Assembly: GCA_000497125.2 (NCBI GenBank)
Contig: CM035320.1
Coordinates: 1,664,001-1,728,000 of the forward strand
Direction of reading: 5' to 3'
Origin: Spironucleus salmonicida
Taxonomy: Eukaryota; Fornicata; Diplomonadida; Hexamitidae
DNA: 64,000 nucleotides
This document shows positions 35,201 to 50,200 of the stretch, in pieces (positions within the stretch are counted from its first letter, which is position 1; each line of letters opens with the position of its first letter). Position numbers and translations under genes: made by a program. Under the pieces are notes generated by a model. The model did not search any database, was not told where the DNA came from, and saw only the letters and a program-made list of their open reading frames with translations.

Positions 35201-38200
35201 TACTATTGTATTTATATAATATACTACTATGCTTACTAATATATATTCACTTATGAGCCCAGGTGCACAGTACACTAAGAAGGCTATTCTCACTAGTAAT
35301 GCAAGCACAGGCTATGCCGAAGACTGCTTGTATTTTATCTTTAATACCCGCATGATGCATAATCTATCAAACATGATACTCTGCAGTCTCACCCGGTATG
35401 CTGCTTAAGACAGAAGCATAGGGATGGATGAGTTTTAAATGGTAACGACGACTCGCAGGATGAGTTTTGCCAAAGCGAGGTCAGCGAGAGTGTGGCTATC
35501 AGGGTGACGAGATAGCGCTAGCTGGTGGTCAGGACCCAGCGAGGTAGCAATATCATAATTTATTAAGAACAGGACTGACCTTATGCTAGCTTAGGCCTTC
35601 CACATTTTGGTGCTACGAGCCTGAGTCGATGCTGTTGGCATAGTGTATAATGGCTTAACCTTCATATTTGGCATAGGTGGCTGCTAGTGAAGTGGGTACC
35701 ACCAGTACTGGTACCCCAAGTAGTTCCATAGACAGCACCACGGCAGGCGTGAGTGGTACTGGGATAGTGCTTGACGACAATACAATACTATAGTATATAT
35801 AGGAATATCTTAATTGGAGTTTAGTAGTATATATGCATTGGGAGTGGTGCTTATAAGGATATTTAGCATATACTATTGTATTTATATAATATACTACTAT
35901 GCTTACTAATATATATTCACTTATGAGCCCAGGTGCACAGTAGCCTAAGAAGGCTATTCTTACTAGTAATGCAAGCACAGGCTATGCCGAAGACTGCATG
36001 TATTTTATCTTTAATAACTATCTGCTACTGAAGTGGGCACCACTAGTACTGGACCCCAAGTAGTTCCATAGATAGCACCAAGGCAGGCGTGAGTGGTACT
36101 GGGATAGTGCTTGATGAGTATACAATACTATAGTATATATAGTAATATCTTAATTGGAGTTTAGTAGTATATATGCATTGGGAGTGGTGCTTGTAAGGAT
36201 ATTTAGTATATACTATTGTATTTATATAATATACTACTATGCTTACTAATATATATTCACTTATGAGCCCAGGTGCAAAGTACACTAAGAAGGCTATTCT
36301 CACTAGTAATGCAAGCACAGGCTATGCCGAAGACTGCTTGTATTTTATCTTTAATAACTATCTGCTACTGAAGTGGGTACCACTAGTACTGCTACCCCAA
36401 GTAGTTCCATAGATAGCACCAAGGCAGGCGTGAGTGGTACTGGGATAGTGCTTGATGAGTATACAATACTATAGTATATATAGTAATATCTTAATTGGAG
36501 TTTAGTAGTATATATGCATTGGGAGTGGTGCTTGTAAGGATATTTAGTATATACTATTGTATTTATATAATATACTACTATGCTTACTAATATATATTCA
36601 CTTATGAGCCCAGGTACAAAGTACACTAGGAAGGGTATTCTCACTAGTAATGCAAGCACAGGCTATGCCGAAGACTGCATGTATTTTATCTTTAATAACT
36701 ATCTGCTACTGAAGTGGGCACCACTAGTACTGGACCCCAAGTAGTTCCATAGATAGCACCAAGGCAGGCGTGAGTGGTACTGGGATAGTGCTTGATGAGT
36801 ATACAATACTATAGTATATATAGTAATAACTTAAATGGAGTTTAGTAGTATATATGCATTGGGAGTGGTGCTTGTAAGGATATTTAGTATATACTATTGT
36901 ATTTATATAATATACTACTATGCTTACTAATATATATTCACTTATGAGCCCAGGTGCACAGTACACTAGGAAGGGTATTCTTACCTGTAGAGTACAAGCA
37001 CAGGCTATGCCGAAGACTGCTTGTATTTTATCTTTAATACCCGCATGATGCATAATCTATCAAACATGATACTCTGCAGTCTCACCCGGTATGCTGCTTA
37101 AGACAGAAGCATAGGGATGGATGAGTTTTAAATGGTAACGACGACTCGCAGGATGAGTTTTGCCAAAGCGAGGTCAGCGAGAGTGTGGCTATCAGGGTGA
37201 CGAGATAGCGCTAGCTGGTGTTCAGGACCCAGCGAGGTAGCAATACCGTAATTTATTAAGAACAGGACTGACCTTATGCTAGCTTAGGCCTTCCACATTT
37301 TGGTGCTACGAGCCTGAGTCGATGCTGTTGGCATAGTGTATAATGGCTTAACCTTCATATTTGGCATAGCTGGCTGCTACTGAAGTGGGTACCACCAGTA
37401 CTGGTACCCCAAGTAGTTCCATAGACAGCACCACGGCAGGCGTGAGTGGTACTGGGATAGTGCTTGACGACAATACAATACTATAGTATATATAGGAATA
37501 TCTTAATTGGAGTTTAGTAGTATATATGCATTGGGAGTGGTGCTTATAAGGATATTTAGCATATACTATTGTATTTATATAATATACTACTATGCTTACT
37601 AATACATATTCACTTATGAGCCCAGGTACACAGTAGCACTAGGAAGGGTATTCTTACCTGTAGAGTACAAGCACAGGCTATGCCGAAGACTGTTTGTATT
37701 CTATCTTTAATAACTATCTGCTACTGAACTGGGTACCACTAGTACTGCTACCCCAAGTAGTTCCATAGACAGCACCAAGGCAGGCGTGAGTGGTACTGGG
37801 ATAGTGATTGATGACAATGCAATACTATAGTATATATAGTAATATCTTAATTGGAGTTTAGTAGTATATATGCATTGGGAGTGGTGCTTGTAAGGATATT
37901 TAGTATATTACTATTGTACTTATATAATATACTACTATGCTTACTAATATATATTCACTTATGAGCCCAGGTGCACAGTACACTAGGAAGGGTATTCTCA
38001 CTAGTAATGCAAGCACAGGCTATGCCGAAGACTGTTTGTATTCTATCTTTAATAACTATCTGCTACTGAAGTGGGTACCACTAGTACTGCTACCCCAAGT
38101 ATTTCCATAGATAGTGCTAAGGTAGGCATGAGTGGTACTGGCATAGTGCTTGATGAGTATGCAATACTATAGTATATATAGTAATATCTTAATTGGAGTT

Positions 38201-41200
38201 TAGTAGTATATATGCATTGGGAGTGGTGCTTGTAAGGATATTTAGTATATTACTATTGTACTTATATAATATACTACTATGCTTACTAATATATATTCAC
38301 TTATGAGCCCAGGTGCACAGTACACTAGGAAGGCTATTCTCACTAGTAATGCAAGCACAGGCTATGCCGAAGACTGCTTGTATTTTATCTTTAATAACTA
38401 TCTGCTACTGAACTGGGTACCACTAGTACTGCTACCCCAAGTAGTTCCATAGATAGCACCAAGGCAGGCGTGAGTGGTACTGGGATAGTGCTTGATGAGT
38501 ATACAATACTATAGTATATATAGTAATATCTTAATTGGAGTTTAGTAGTATATATGCATTGGGAGTGGTGCTTGTAAGGATATTTAGTATATACTATTGT
38601 ATTTATATAATATACTACTATGCTTACTAATACATATTCACTTATGAGCCCAGGTACACAGTAGCACTAGGAAGGGTATTCTTACCTGTAGAGTACAAGC
38701 ACAGGCTATGCCGAAGACTGTTTGTATTCTATCTTTAATAACTATCTGCTACTGAAGTGGGCACCACTAGTACTGGACCCCAAGTAGTTCCATAGATAGC
38801 ACCAAGGCAGGCGTGAGTGGTACTGGGATAGTGCTTGATGAGTATACAATACTATAGTATATATAGTAATATCTTAATTGGAGTTTAGTAGTATATATGC
38901 ATTGGGAGTGGTGCCTATAAGGATATTTAGTATATACTATTGTATTTATATAATATACTACTACCCTTACTAATATATATTCACTTATGAGCCCAGGTGC
39001 ACAGTACACTAGGAAGGGTATTCTTACCTGTAGAGTACAAGCACAGGCTATGCCGAAGACTGTTTGTATTCTATCTTTAATAACTATCTGCTACTGAAGT
39101 GGGCACCACTAGTACTGGACCCCAAGTAGTTCCATAGATAGCACCAAGGCAGGCGTGAGTGGTACTGGGATAGTGCTTGATGATTATGCAATACTATAGT
39201 ATATATAGTAATAACTTAATTGGAGTTTAGTAGTATATATGCATTGGGAGTGGTGCTTGTAAGGATATTTAGTATATACTATTGTATTTATATAATATAC
39301 TACTATGCTTACTAATACATATTCACTTATGAGCCCAGGTACACAGTAGCACTAGGAAGGGTATTCTTACCTGTAGAGTACAAGCACAGGCTATGCCGAA
39401 GACTGCTTGTATTTTATCTTTAATACCCGCATGATGCATAATCTATCAAACATGATACTCTGCAGTCTCACCCGGTATGCTGCTTAAGACAGAAGCATAG
39501 GGATGGATGAGTTTTAAATGGTAACGACGACTCGCAGGATGAGTTTTGCCAAAGCGAGGTCAGCGAGAGTGTGGCTATCAGGGTGACGAGATAGCGCTAG
39601 CTGGTGGTCAGGACCCAGCGAGGTAGCAATATCATAATTTATTAAGAACAGGACTGACCTTATGCTAGCTTAGGCCTTCCACATTTTGGTGCTACGAGCC
39701 TGAGTCGATGCTGTTGGCATAGTGTATAATGGCTTAACCTTCATATTTGGCATAGCTGGCTGCTACTGAAGTGGGTACCACTAGTACTGCTACCCCAAGT
39801 AGTTCCATAGACAGCACCAAGGTAGGCGTGAGTGGTACTGCCGTAGTGCTTGATGACAATGCAATACTATAGTATATATAGTAATAACTTAAATGGAGTT
39901 TAGTAGTATATATGCATTGGGAGTGGTGCTTGTAAGGATATTTAGTATATACTATTGTATTTATATAATATACTACTATGCTTACTAATATATATTCACT
40001 TATGAGCCCAGGTACAAAGTAGCACTAGGAAGGGTATTCTTACCTGTAGAGTACAAGCACAGGCTATGCCGAAGACTGCTTGTATTTTATCTTTAATACC
40101 CGCATGATGCATAATCTATCAAACATGATACTCTGCAGTCTCACCCGGTATGCTGCTTAAGACAGAAGCATAGGGATGGATGAGTTTTAAATGGTAACGA
40201 CGACTCGCAGGATGAGTTTTGCCAAAGCGAGGTCAGCGAGAGTGTGGCTATCAGGGTGACGAGATAGCGCTAGCTGGTGGTCAGGACCCAGCGAGGTAGC
40301 AATATCATAATTTATTAAGAACAGGACTGACCTTATGCTAGCTTAGGCCTTCCACATTTTGGTGCTACGAGCCTGAGTCGATGCTGTTGGCATAGTGTAT
40401 AATGGCTTAACCTTCATATTTGGCATAGGTGGCTGCTAGTGAAGTGGGTACCACCAGTACTGGTACCCCAAGTAGTTCCATAGACAGCACCACGGCAGGC
40501 GTGAGTGGTACTGGGATAGTGCTTGACGACAATACAATACTATAGTATATATAGGAATATCTTAATTGGAGTTTAGTAGTATATATGCATTGGGAGTGGT
40601 GCTTATAAGGATATTTAGCATATTACTATTGTATTTATAGAATATACTACTATGCTTACTAATATATATTCACTTATGAGCCCAGGTGCACAGTAGCCTA
40701 AGAAGGCTATTCTTACTAGTAATGCAAGCACAGGCTATGCCGAAGACTGCATGTATTTTATCTTTAATAACTATCTGCTACTGAAGTGGGTACCACTAGT
40801 ACTGGTACCCCAAGTATTTCCATAGATAGTGCTAAGGTAGGCGTGAGTGGTACTGCCGTAGTGCTTGATGACAATGCAATACTATAGTATATATAGTAAT
40901 AACTTAAATGGAGTTTAGTAGTATGTATGCATTGGGAGTGGTGCCTATAAGGATATTTAGTATATACTATTGTATTTATATAATATACTACTACCCTTAC
41001 TAATATATATTCACTTATGAGCCCAGGTGCACAGTAGCCTAAGAAGGCTATTCTTACTAGTAATGCAAGCACAGGCTATGCCGAAGACTGCATGTATTTT
41101 ATCTTTAATAACTATCTGCTACTGAAGTGGGCACCACTAGTACTGGACCCCAAGTAGTTCCATAGATAGCACCAAGGCAGGCGTGAGTGGTACTGGGATA

Positions 41201-44200
41201 GTGCTTGATGAGTATACAATACTATAGTATATATAGTAATATCTTAATTGGAGTTTAGTAGTATATATGCATTGGGAGTGGTGCTTGTAAGGATATTTAG
41301 TATATACTATTGTATTTATATAATATACTACTATGCTTACTAATATATATTCACTTATGAGCCCAGGTGCACAGTACACTAGGAAGGCTATTCTCACTAG
41401 TAATGCAAGCACAGGCTATGCCGAAGACTGCTTGTATTTTATCTTTAATAACTATCTGCTACTGAAGTGGGTACCACTAGTACTGGTACCCCAAGTATTT
41501 CCATAGATAGTGCTAAGGTAGGCGTGAGTGGTACTGCCGTAGTGCTTGATGACAATGCAATACTATAGTATATATAGTAATAACTTAAATGGAGTTTAGT
41601 AGTATGTATGCATTGGGAGTGGTGCCTATAAGGATATTTAGTATATTACTATTGTACTTATATAATATACTACTATGCTTACTAATATATATTCACTTAT
41701 GAGCCCAGGTGCACAGTACACTAGGAAGGCTATTCTCACTAGTAATGCAAGCACAGGCTATGCCGAAGACTGCATGTATTTTATCTTTAATACCCGCATG
41801 ATGCATAATCTATCAAACATGATACTCTGCAGTCTCACCCGGTATGCTGCTTAAGACAGAAGCATAGGGATGGATGAGTTTTAAATGGTAACGACGACTC
41901 GCAGGATGAGTTTTGCCAAAGCGAGGTCAGCGAGAGTGTGGCTATCAGGGTGACGAGATAGCGCTAGCTGGTGGTCAGGACCCAGCAAGGTAGCAATATC
42001 ATAATTTATTAAGAACAGGACTGACCTTATGCTAGCTTAGGCCTTCCACATTTTGGTGCTACGAGCCTGAGTCGATGCTGTTGGCATAGTGTATAATGGC
42101 TTAACCTTCATATTTGGCATAGCTGGCTGCTACTGAAGTGGGTACCACTAGTACTGCTACCCCAAGTAGTTCCATAGACAGCACCAAGGCAGGCGTGAGT
42201 GGTACTGGGATAGTGATTGATGACAATGCAATACTATAGTATATATAGTAATATCTTAATTGGAGTTTAGTAGTATATATGCATTGGGAGTGGTGCCTAT
42301 AAGGATATTTAGTATATTACTATTGTACTTATATAATATACTACTATGCTTACTAATACATATTCACTTATGAGCCCAGGTGCACAGTACACTAGGAAGG
42401 GTATTCTTACCTGTAGAGTACAAGCACAGGCTATGCCGAAGACTGCTTGTATTTTATCTTTAATACCCGCATGATGCATAATCTATCAAACATGATACTC
42501 TGCAGTCTCACCCGGTATGCTGCTTAAGACAGAAGCATAGGGATGGATGAGTTTTAAATGGTAACGACGACTCGCAGGATGAGTTTTGCCAAAGCGAGGT
42601 CAGCGAGAGTGTGGCTATCAGGGTGACGAGATAGCGCTAGCTGGTGGTCAGGACCCAGCGAGGTAGCAATATCATAATTTATTAAGAACAGGACTGACCT
42701 TATGCTAGCTTAGGCCTTCCACATTTTGGTGCTACGAGCCTGAGTCGATGCTGTTGGCATAGTGTATAATGGCTTAACCTTCATATTTGGCATAGGTGGC
42801 TGCTAGTGAAGTGGGTACCACCAGTACTGGTACCCCAAGTAGTTCCATAGACAGCACCACGGCAGGCGTGAGTGGTACTGGGATAGTGCTTGACGACAAT
42901 ACAATACTATAGTATATATAGGAATATCTTAATTGGAGTTTAGTAGTATATATGCATTGGGAGTGGTGCTTATAAGGATATTTAGCATATACTATTGTAT
43001 TTATATAATATACTACTATGCTTACTAATACATATTCACTTATGAGCCCAGGTACACAGTAGCACTAGGAAGGGTATTCTTACCTGTAGAGTACAAGCAC
43101 AGGCTATGCCGAAGACTGTTTGTATTCTATCTTTAATAACTATCTGCTACTGAACTGGGTACCACTAGTACTGCTACCCCAAGTAGTTCCATAGATAGCA
43201 CCAAGGCAGGCGTGAGTGGTACTGGGATAGTGCTTGATGAGTATACAATACTATAGTATATATAGTAATATCTTAATTGGAGTTTAGTAGTATATATGCA
43301 TTGGGAGTGGTGCTTGTAAGGATATTTAGTATATACTATTGTATTTATATAATATACTACTATGCTTACTAATACATATTCACTTATGAGCCCAGGTACA
43401 CAGTAGCACTAGGAAGGGTATTCTTACCTGTAGAGTACAAGCACAGGCTATGCCGAAGACTGTTTGTATTCTATCTTTAATAACTATCTGCTACTGAAGT
43501 GGGCACCACTAGTACTGGACCCCAAGTAGTTCCATAGATAGCACCAAGGCAGGCGTGAGTGGTACTGGGATAGTGCTTGATGAGTATACAATACTATAGT
43601 ATATATAGTAATATCTTAATTGGAGTTTAGTAGTATATATGCATTGGGAGTGGTGCTTGTAAGGATATTTAGTATATTACTATTGTACTTATATAATATA
43701 CTACTATGCTTACTAATACATATTCACTTATTAACCTAGGTGCACAGTAGCCTAAGAAGGCTATTCTTACTAGTAATGCAAGCACAGGCTATGCCGAATA
43801 CTGTTTGTATATTCTATCTTTAATACCCGGATGCTGCATAATCTATCAAAAATGATACTCTGCAGTCTCACTCGGTATGCTGCTTAAGACCGAAGCATAG
43901 GGATAGATGAGTTTTAGCTTGTAACGACGACTCGCAGGATGAGTTTTACCAAAGCGAGGTCAGCGAGAGTGTTGCTATCAGGGTGACGAGATGGCGCTAG
44001 CTGGTGTTCAGGACCCAGCGAGGTAGCAATACCGTAATTTATTAAGAACAGGACTGACCTTATGCTAGCTTAGGCCTTCCACATTTTGGTGCTACGAGCC
44101 TGAGTCGATGCTGTTGGCATAGTGTATAATGGCTTAACCTTCATATTTGGCATAGCTGGCTGCTACTGAACTGGGTACCACTAGTACTGCTACCCCAAGT

Positions 44201-47200
44201 AGTTCCATAGACAGCACCAAGGTAGGCGTGAGTGGTACTGCCGTAGTGCTTGATGACAATGCAATACTATAGTATATATAGTAATATCTTAATTGGAGTT
44301 TAGTAGTATATATGCATTGGGAGTGGTGCTTGTAAGGATATTTAGTATATACTATTGTATTTATATAATATACTACTATGCTTACTAATATATATTCACT
44401 TATGAGCCCAGGTGCAAAGTACACTAAGAAGGCTATTCTCACTAGTAATGCAAGCACAGGCTATGCCGAAGACTGCTTGTATTTTATCTTTAATAACTAT
44501 CTGCTACTGAAGTGGGTACCACTAGTACTGCTACCCCAAGTAGTTCCATAGACAGCACCAAGGCAGGCGTGAGTGGTACTGGGATAGTGATTGATGACAA
44601 TGCAATACTATAGTATATATAGTAATAGCTTAATTGGAGTTTAGTAGTATAGATGCATTGGGAGTGGTGCTTGTAAGGATATTTAGTATATACTATTGTA
44701 CTTATAGAATATACTACTATGCTTACTAATATATATTCACTTATGAGCCCAGGTGCACAGTACACTAGGAAGGGTATTCTCACTAGTAATGCAAGCACAG
44801 GCTATGCCGAAGACTGCTTGTATTTTATCTTTAATACCCGCATGATGCATAATCTATCAAACATGATACTCTGCAGTCTCACCCGGTATGCTGCTTAAGA
44901 CAGAAGCATAGGGATGGATGAGTTTTAAATGGTAACGACGACTCGCAGGATGAGTTTTGCCAAAGCGAGGTCAGCGAGAGTGTGGCTATCAGGGTGACGA
45001 GATAGCGCTAGCTGGTGTTCAGGACCCAGCGAGGTAGCAATATCATAATTTATTAAGAACAGGACTGACCTTATGCTAGCTTAGGCCTTCCACATTTTGG
45101 TGCTACGAGCCTGAGTCGATGCTGTTGGCATAGTGTATAATGGCTTAACCTTCATATTTGGCATAGGTGGCTGCTAGTGAAGTGGGTACCACCAGTACTG
45201 GTACCCCAAGTAGTTCCATAGACAGCACCACGGCAGGCGTGAGTGGTACTGGGATAGTGCTTGACGACAATACAATACTATAGTATATATAGGAATATCT
45301 TAATTGGAGTTTAGTAGTATATATGCATTGGGAGTGGTGCTTATAAGGATATTTAGTATATACTATTGTACTTATATAATATACTACTATGCTTACTAAT
45401 ACATATTCACTTATGAGCCCAGGTGCACAGTACACTAGGAAGGGTATTCTTACCTGTAGAGTACAAGCACAGGCTATGCCGAAGACTGCTTGTATTTTAT
45501 CTTTAATACCCGCATGATGCATAATCTATCAAACATGATACTCTGCAGTCTCACCCGGTATGCTGCTTAAGACAGAAGCATAGGGATGGATGAGTTTTAA
45601 ATGGTAACGACGACTCGCAGGATGAGTTTTGCCAAAGCGAGGTCAGCGAGAGTGTGGCTATCAGGGTGACGAGATAGCGCTAGCTGGTGGTCAGGACCCA
45701 GCGAGGTAGCAATATCATAATTTATTAAGAACAGGACTGACCTTATGCTAGCTTAGGCCTTCCACATTTTGGTGCTACGAGCCTGAGTCGATGCTGTTGG
45801 CATAGTGTATAATGGCTTAACCTTCATATTTGGCATAGGTGGCTGCTAGTGAAGTGGGTACCACCAGTACTGGTACCCCAAGTAGTTCCATAGACAGCAC
45901 CACGGCAGGCGTGAGTGGTACTGGGATAGTGCTTGACGACAATACAATACTATAGTATATATAGGAATATCTTAATTGGAGTTTAGTAGTATATATGCAT
46001 TGGGAGTGGTGCTTATAAGGATATTTAGTATATACTATTGTACTTATATAATATACTACTATGCTTACTAATACATATTCACTTATGAGCCCAGGTGCAC
46101 AGTACACTAGGAAGGGTATTCTTACCTGTAGAGTACAAGCACAGGCTATGCCGAAGACTGTTTGTATTCTATCTTTAATAACTATCTGCTACTGAACTGG
46201 GTACCACTAGTACTGCTACCCCAAGTAGTTCCATAGATAGCACCAAGGCAGGCGTGAGTGGTACTGGGATAGTGCTTGATGAGTATACAATACTATAGTA
46301 TATATAGTAATATCTTAATTGGAGTTTAGTAGTATATATGCATTGGGAGTGGTGCTTGTAAGGATATTTAGTATATACTATTGTATTTATATAATATACT
46401 ACTATGCTTACTAATACATATTCACTTATGAGCCCAGGTACACAGTAGCACTAGGAAGGGTATTCTTACCTGTAGAGTACAAGCACAGGCTATGCCGAAG
46501 ACTGTTTGTATTCTATCTTTAATAACTATCTGCTACTGAAGTGGGTACCACTAGTACTGCTACCCCAAGTATTTCCATAGATAGTGCTAAGGTAGGCATG
46601 AGTGGTACTGGCATAGTGCTTGATGAGTATACAATACTATAGTATATATAGTAATATCTTAATTGGAGTTTAGTAGTATATATGCATTGGGAGTGGTGCT
46701 TGTAAGGATATTTAGCATATACTATTGTACTTATAGAATATACTACTATGCTTACTAATATATATTCACTTATGAGCCCAGGTGCACAGTACACTAGGAA
46801 GGGTATTCTCACTAGTAATGCAAGCACAGGCTATGCCGAAGACTGCTTGTATTTTATCTTTAATACCCGCATGATGCATAATCTATCAAACATGATACTC
46901 TGCAGTCTCACCCGGTATGCTGCTTAAGACAGAAGCATAGGGATGGATGAGTTTTAAATGGTAACGACGACTCGCAGGATGAGTTTTGCCAAAGCGAGGT
47001 CAGCGAGAGTGTTGCTATCAGGGTGACGAGATAGCGCTAGCTGGTGGTCAGGACCCAGCGAGGTAGCAATATCATAATTTATTAAGAACAGGACTGACCT
47101 TATGCTAGCTTAGGCCTTCCACATTTTGGTGCTACGAGCCTGAGTCGATGCTGTTGGCATAGTGTATAATGGCTTAACCTTCATATTTGGCATAGCTGGC

Positions 47201-50200
47201 TGCTACTGAACTGGATACCACTAGTACTGGTACCCCAAGTATTTCCATAGATAGTGCTAAGGCAGGCGTGAGTGGTACTGGGATAGTGATTGATGACAAT
47301 GCAATACTATAGTATATATAGTAATAGCTTAAATGGAGTTTAGTAGTATGTATGCATTGGGAGTGGTGCTTGTAAGGATATTTAGTATATTACTATTGTA
47401 TTTATATAATATACTACTATGCTTACTAATATATATTCACTTATGAGCCCAGGTGCACAGTACACTAGGAAGGGTATTCTCACTAGTAATGCAAGCACAG
47501 GCTATGCCGAAGACTGCTTGTATTTTATCTTTAATACCCGCATGATGCATAATCTATCAAACATGATACTCTGCAGTCTCACCCGGTATGCTGCTTAAGA
47601 CAGAAGCATAGGGATGGATGAGTTTTAAATGGTAACGACGACTCGCAGGATGAGTTTTGCCAAAGCGAGGTCAGCGAGAGTGTGGCTATCAGGGTGACGA
47701 GATAGCGCTAGCTGGTGTTCAGGACCCAGCGAGGTAGCAATATCATAATTTATTAAGAACAGGACTGACCTTATGCTAGCTTAGGCCTTCCACATTTTGG
47801 TGCTACGAGCCTGAGTCGATGCTGTTGGCATAGTGTATAATGGCTTAACCTTCATATTTGGCATAGCTGGCTGCTACTGAACTGGGTACCACTAGTACTG
47901 GTACCCCAAGTATTTCCATAGATAGTGCTAAGGTAGGCGTGAGTGGTACTGCCGTAGTGCTTGATGACAATGCAATACTATAGTATATATAGTAATAACT
48001 TAAATGGAGTTTAGTAGTATGTATGCATTGGGAGTGGTGCTTGTAAGGATATTTAGTATATTACTATTGTATTTATAGAATATACTACTATGCTTACTAA
48101 TACATATTCACTTATGAGCCCAGGTGCAAAGTACACTAAGAAGGCTATTCTCACTAGTAATGCAAGCACAGGCTATGCCGAAGACTGCTTGTATTTTATC
48201 TTTAATAACTATCTGCTACTGAAGTGGGTACCACTAGTACTGCTACCCCAAGTAGTTCCATAGATAGCACCAAGGCAGGCGTGAGTGGTACTGGGATAGT
48301 GCTTGATGAGTATGCAATACTATAGTATATATAGTAATATCTTAATTGGAGTTTAGTAGTATATATGCATTGGGAGTGGTGCTTGTAAGGATATTTAGTA
48401 TATACTATTGTATTTATATAATATACTACTATGCTTACTAATACATATTCACTTATGAGCCCAGGTACACAGTAGCACTAGGAAGGGTATTCTTACCTGT
48501 AGAGTACAAGCACAGGCTATGCCGAAGACTGTTTGTATTCTATCTTTAATAACTATCTGCTACTGAAGTGGGCACCACTAGTACTGGACCCCAAGTAGTT
48601 CCATAGACAGCACCAAGGCAGGCGTGAGTGGTACTGCCGTAGTGCTTGATGACAATGCAATACTATAGTATATATAGTAATAACTTAAATGGAGTTTAGT
48701 AGTATGTATGCATTGGGAGTGGTGCTTGTAAGGATATTTAGTATATACTATTGTACTTATAGAATATACTACTATGCTTACTAATACATATTCACTTATG
48801 AGCCCAGGTGCAAAGTACACTAAGAAGGCTATTCTCACTAGTAATGCAAGCACAGGCTATGCCGAAGACTGCTTGTATTTTATCTTTAATACCCGCATGA
48901 TGCATAATCTATCAAACATGATACTCTGCAGTCTCACCCGGTATGCTGCTTAAGACAGAAGCATAGGGATGGATGAGTTTTAAATGGTAACGACGACTCG
49001 CAGGATGAGTTTTGCCAAAGCGAGGTCAGCGAGAGTGTGGCTATCAGGGTGACGAGATAGCGCTAGCTGGTGTTCAGGACCCAGCGAGGTAGCAATATCA
49101 TAATTTATTAAGAACAGGACTGACCTTATGCTAGCTTAGGCCTTCCACATTTTGGTGCTACGAGCCTGAGTCGATGCTGTTGGCATAGTGTATAATGGCT
49201 TAACCTTCATATTTGGCATAGCTGGCTGCTACTGAACTGGGTACCACTAGTACTGGTACCCCAAGTATTTCCATAGATAGTGCTAAGGTAGGCGTGAGTG
49301 GTACTGCCGTAGTGCTTGATGACAATGCAATACTATAGTATATATAGTAATAACTTAAATGGAGTTTAGTAGTATGTATGCATTGGGAGTGGTGCCTATA
49401 AGGATATTTAGTATATACTATTGTATTTATATAATATACTACTATGCTTACTAATATATATTCACTTATGAGCCCAGGTGCAAAGTACACTAGGAAGGGT
49501 ATTCTCACTAGTAATGCAAGCACAGGCTATGCCGAAGACTGCATGTATTTTATCTTTAATACCCGCATGATGCATAATCTATCAAACATGATACTCTGCA
49601 GTCTCACCCGGTATGCTGCTTAAGACAGAAGCATAGGGATGGATGAGTTTTAAATGGTAACGACGACTCGCAGGATGAGTTTTGCCAAAGCGAGGTCAGC
49701 GAGAGTGTTGCTATCAGGGTGACGAGATAGCGCTAGCTGGTGGTCAGGACCCAGCGAGGTAGCAATATCATAATTTATTAAGAACAGGACTGACCTTATG
49801 CTAGCTTAGGCCTTCCACATTTTGGTGCTACGAGCCTGAGTCGATGCTGTTGGCATAGTGTATAATGGCTTAACCTTCATATTTGGCATAGCTGGCTGCT
49901 ACTGAACTGGGTACCACTAGTACTGCTACCCCAAGTAGTTCCATAGATAGCACCAAGGCAGGCGTGAGTGGTACTGGGATAGTGATTGATGACAATGCAA
50001 TACTATAGTATATATAGTAATAGCTTAAATGGAGTTTAGTAGTATATATGCATTGGGAGTGGTGCTTGTAAGGATATTTAGTATATACTATTGTATTTAT
50101 ATAATATACTACTACCCTTACTAATACATATTCACTTATGAGCCCAGGTGCACAGTACACTAGGAAGGGTATTCTCACCTGTAGAGTACAAGCACAGGCT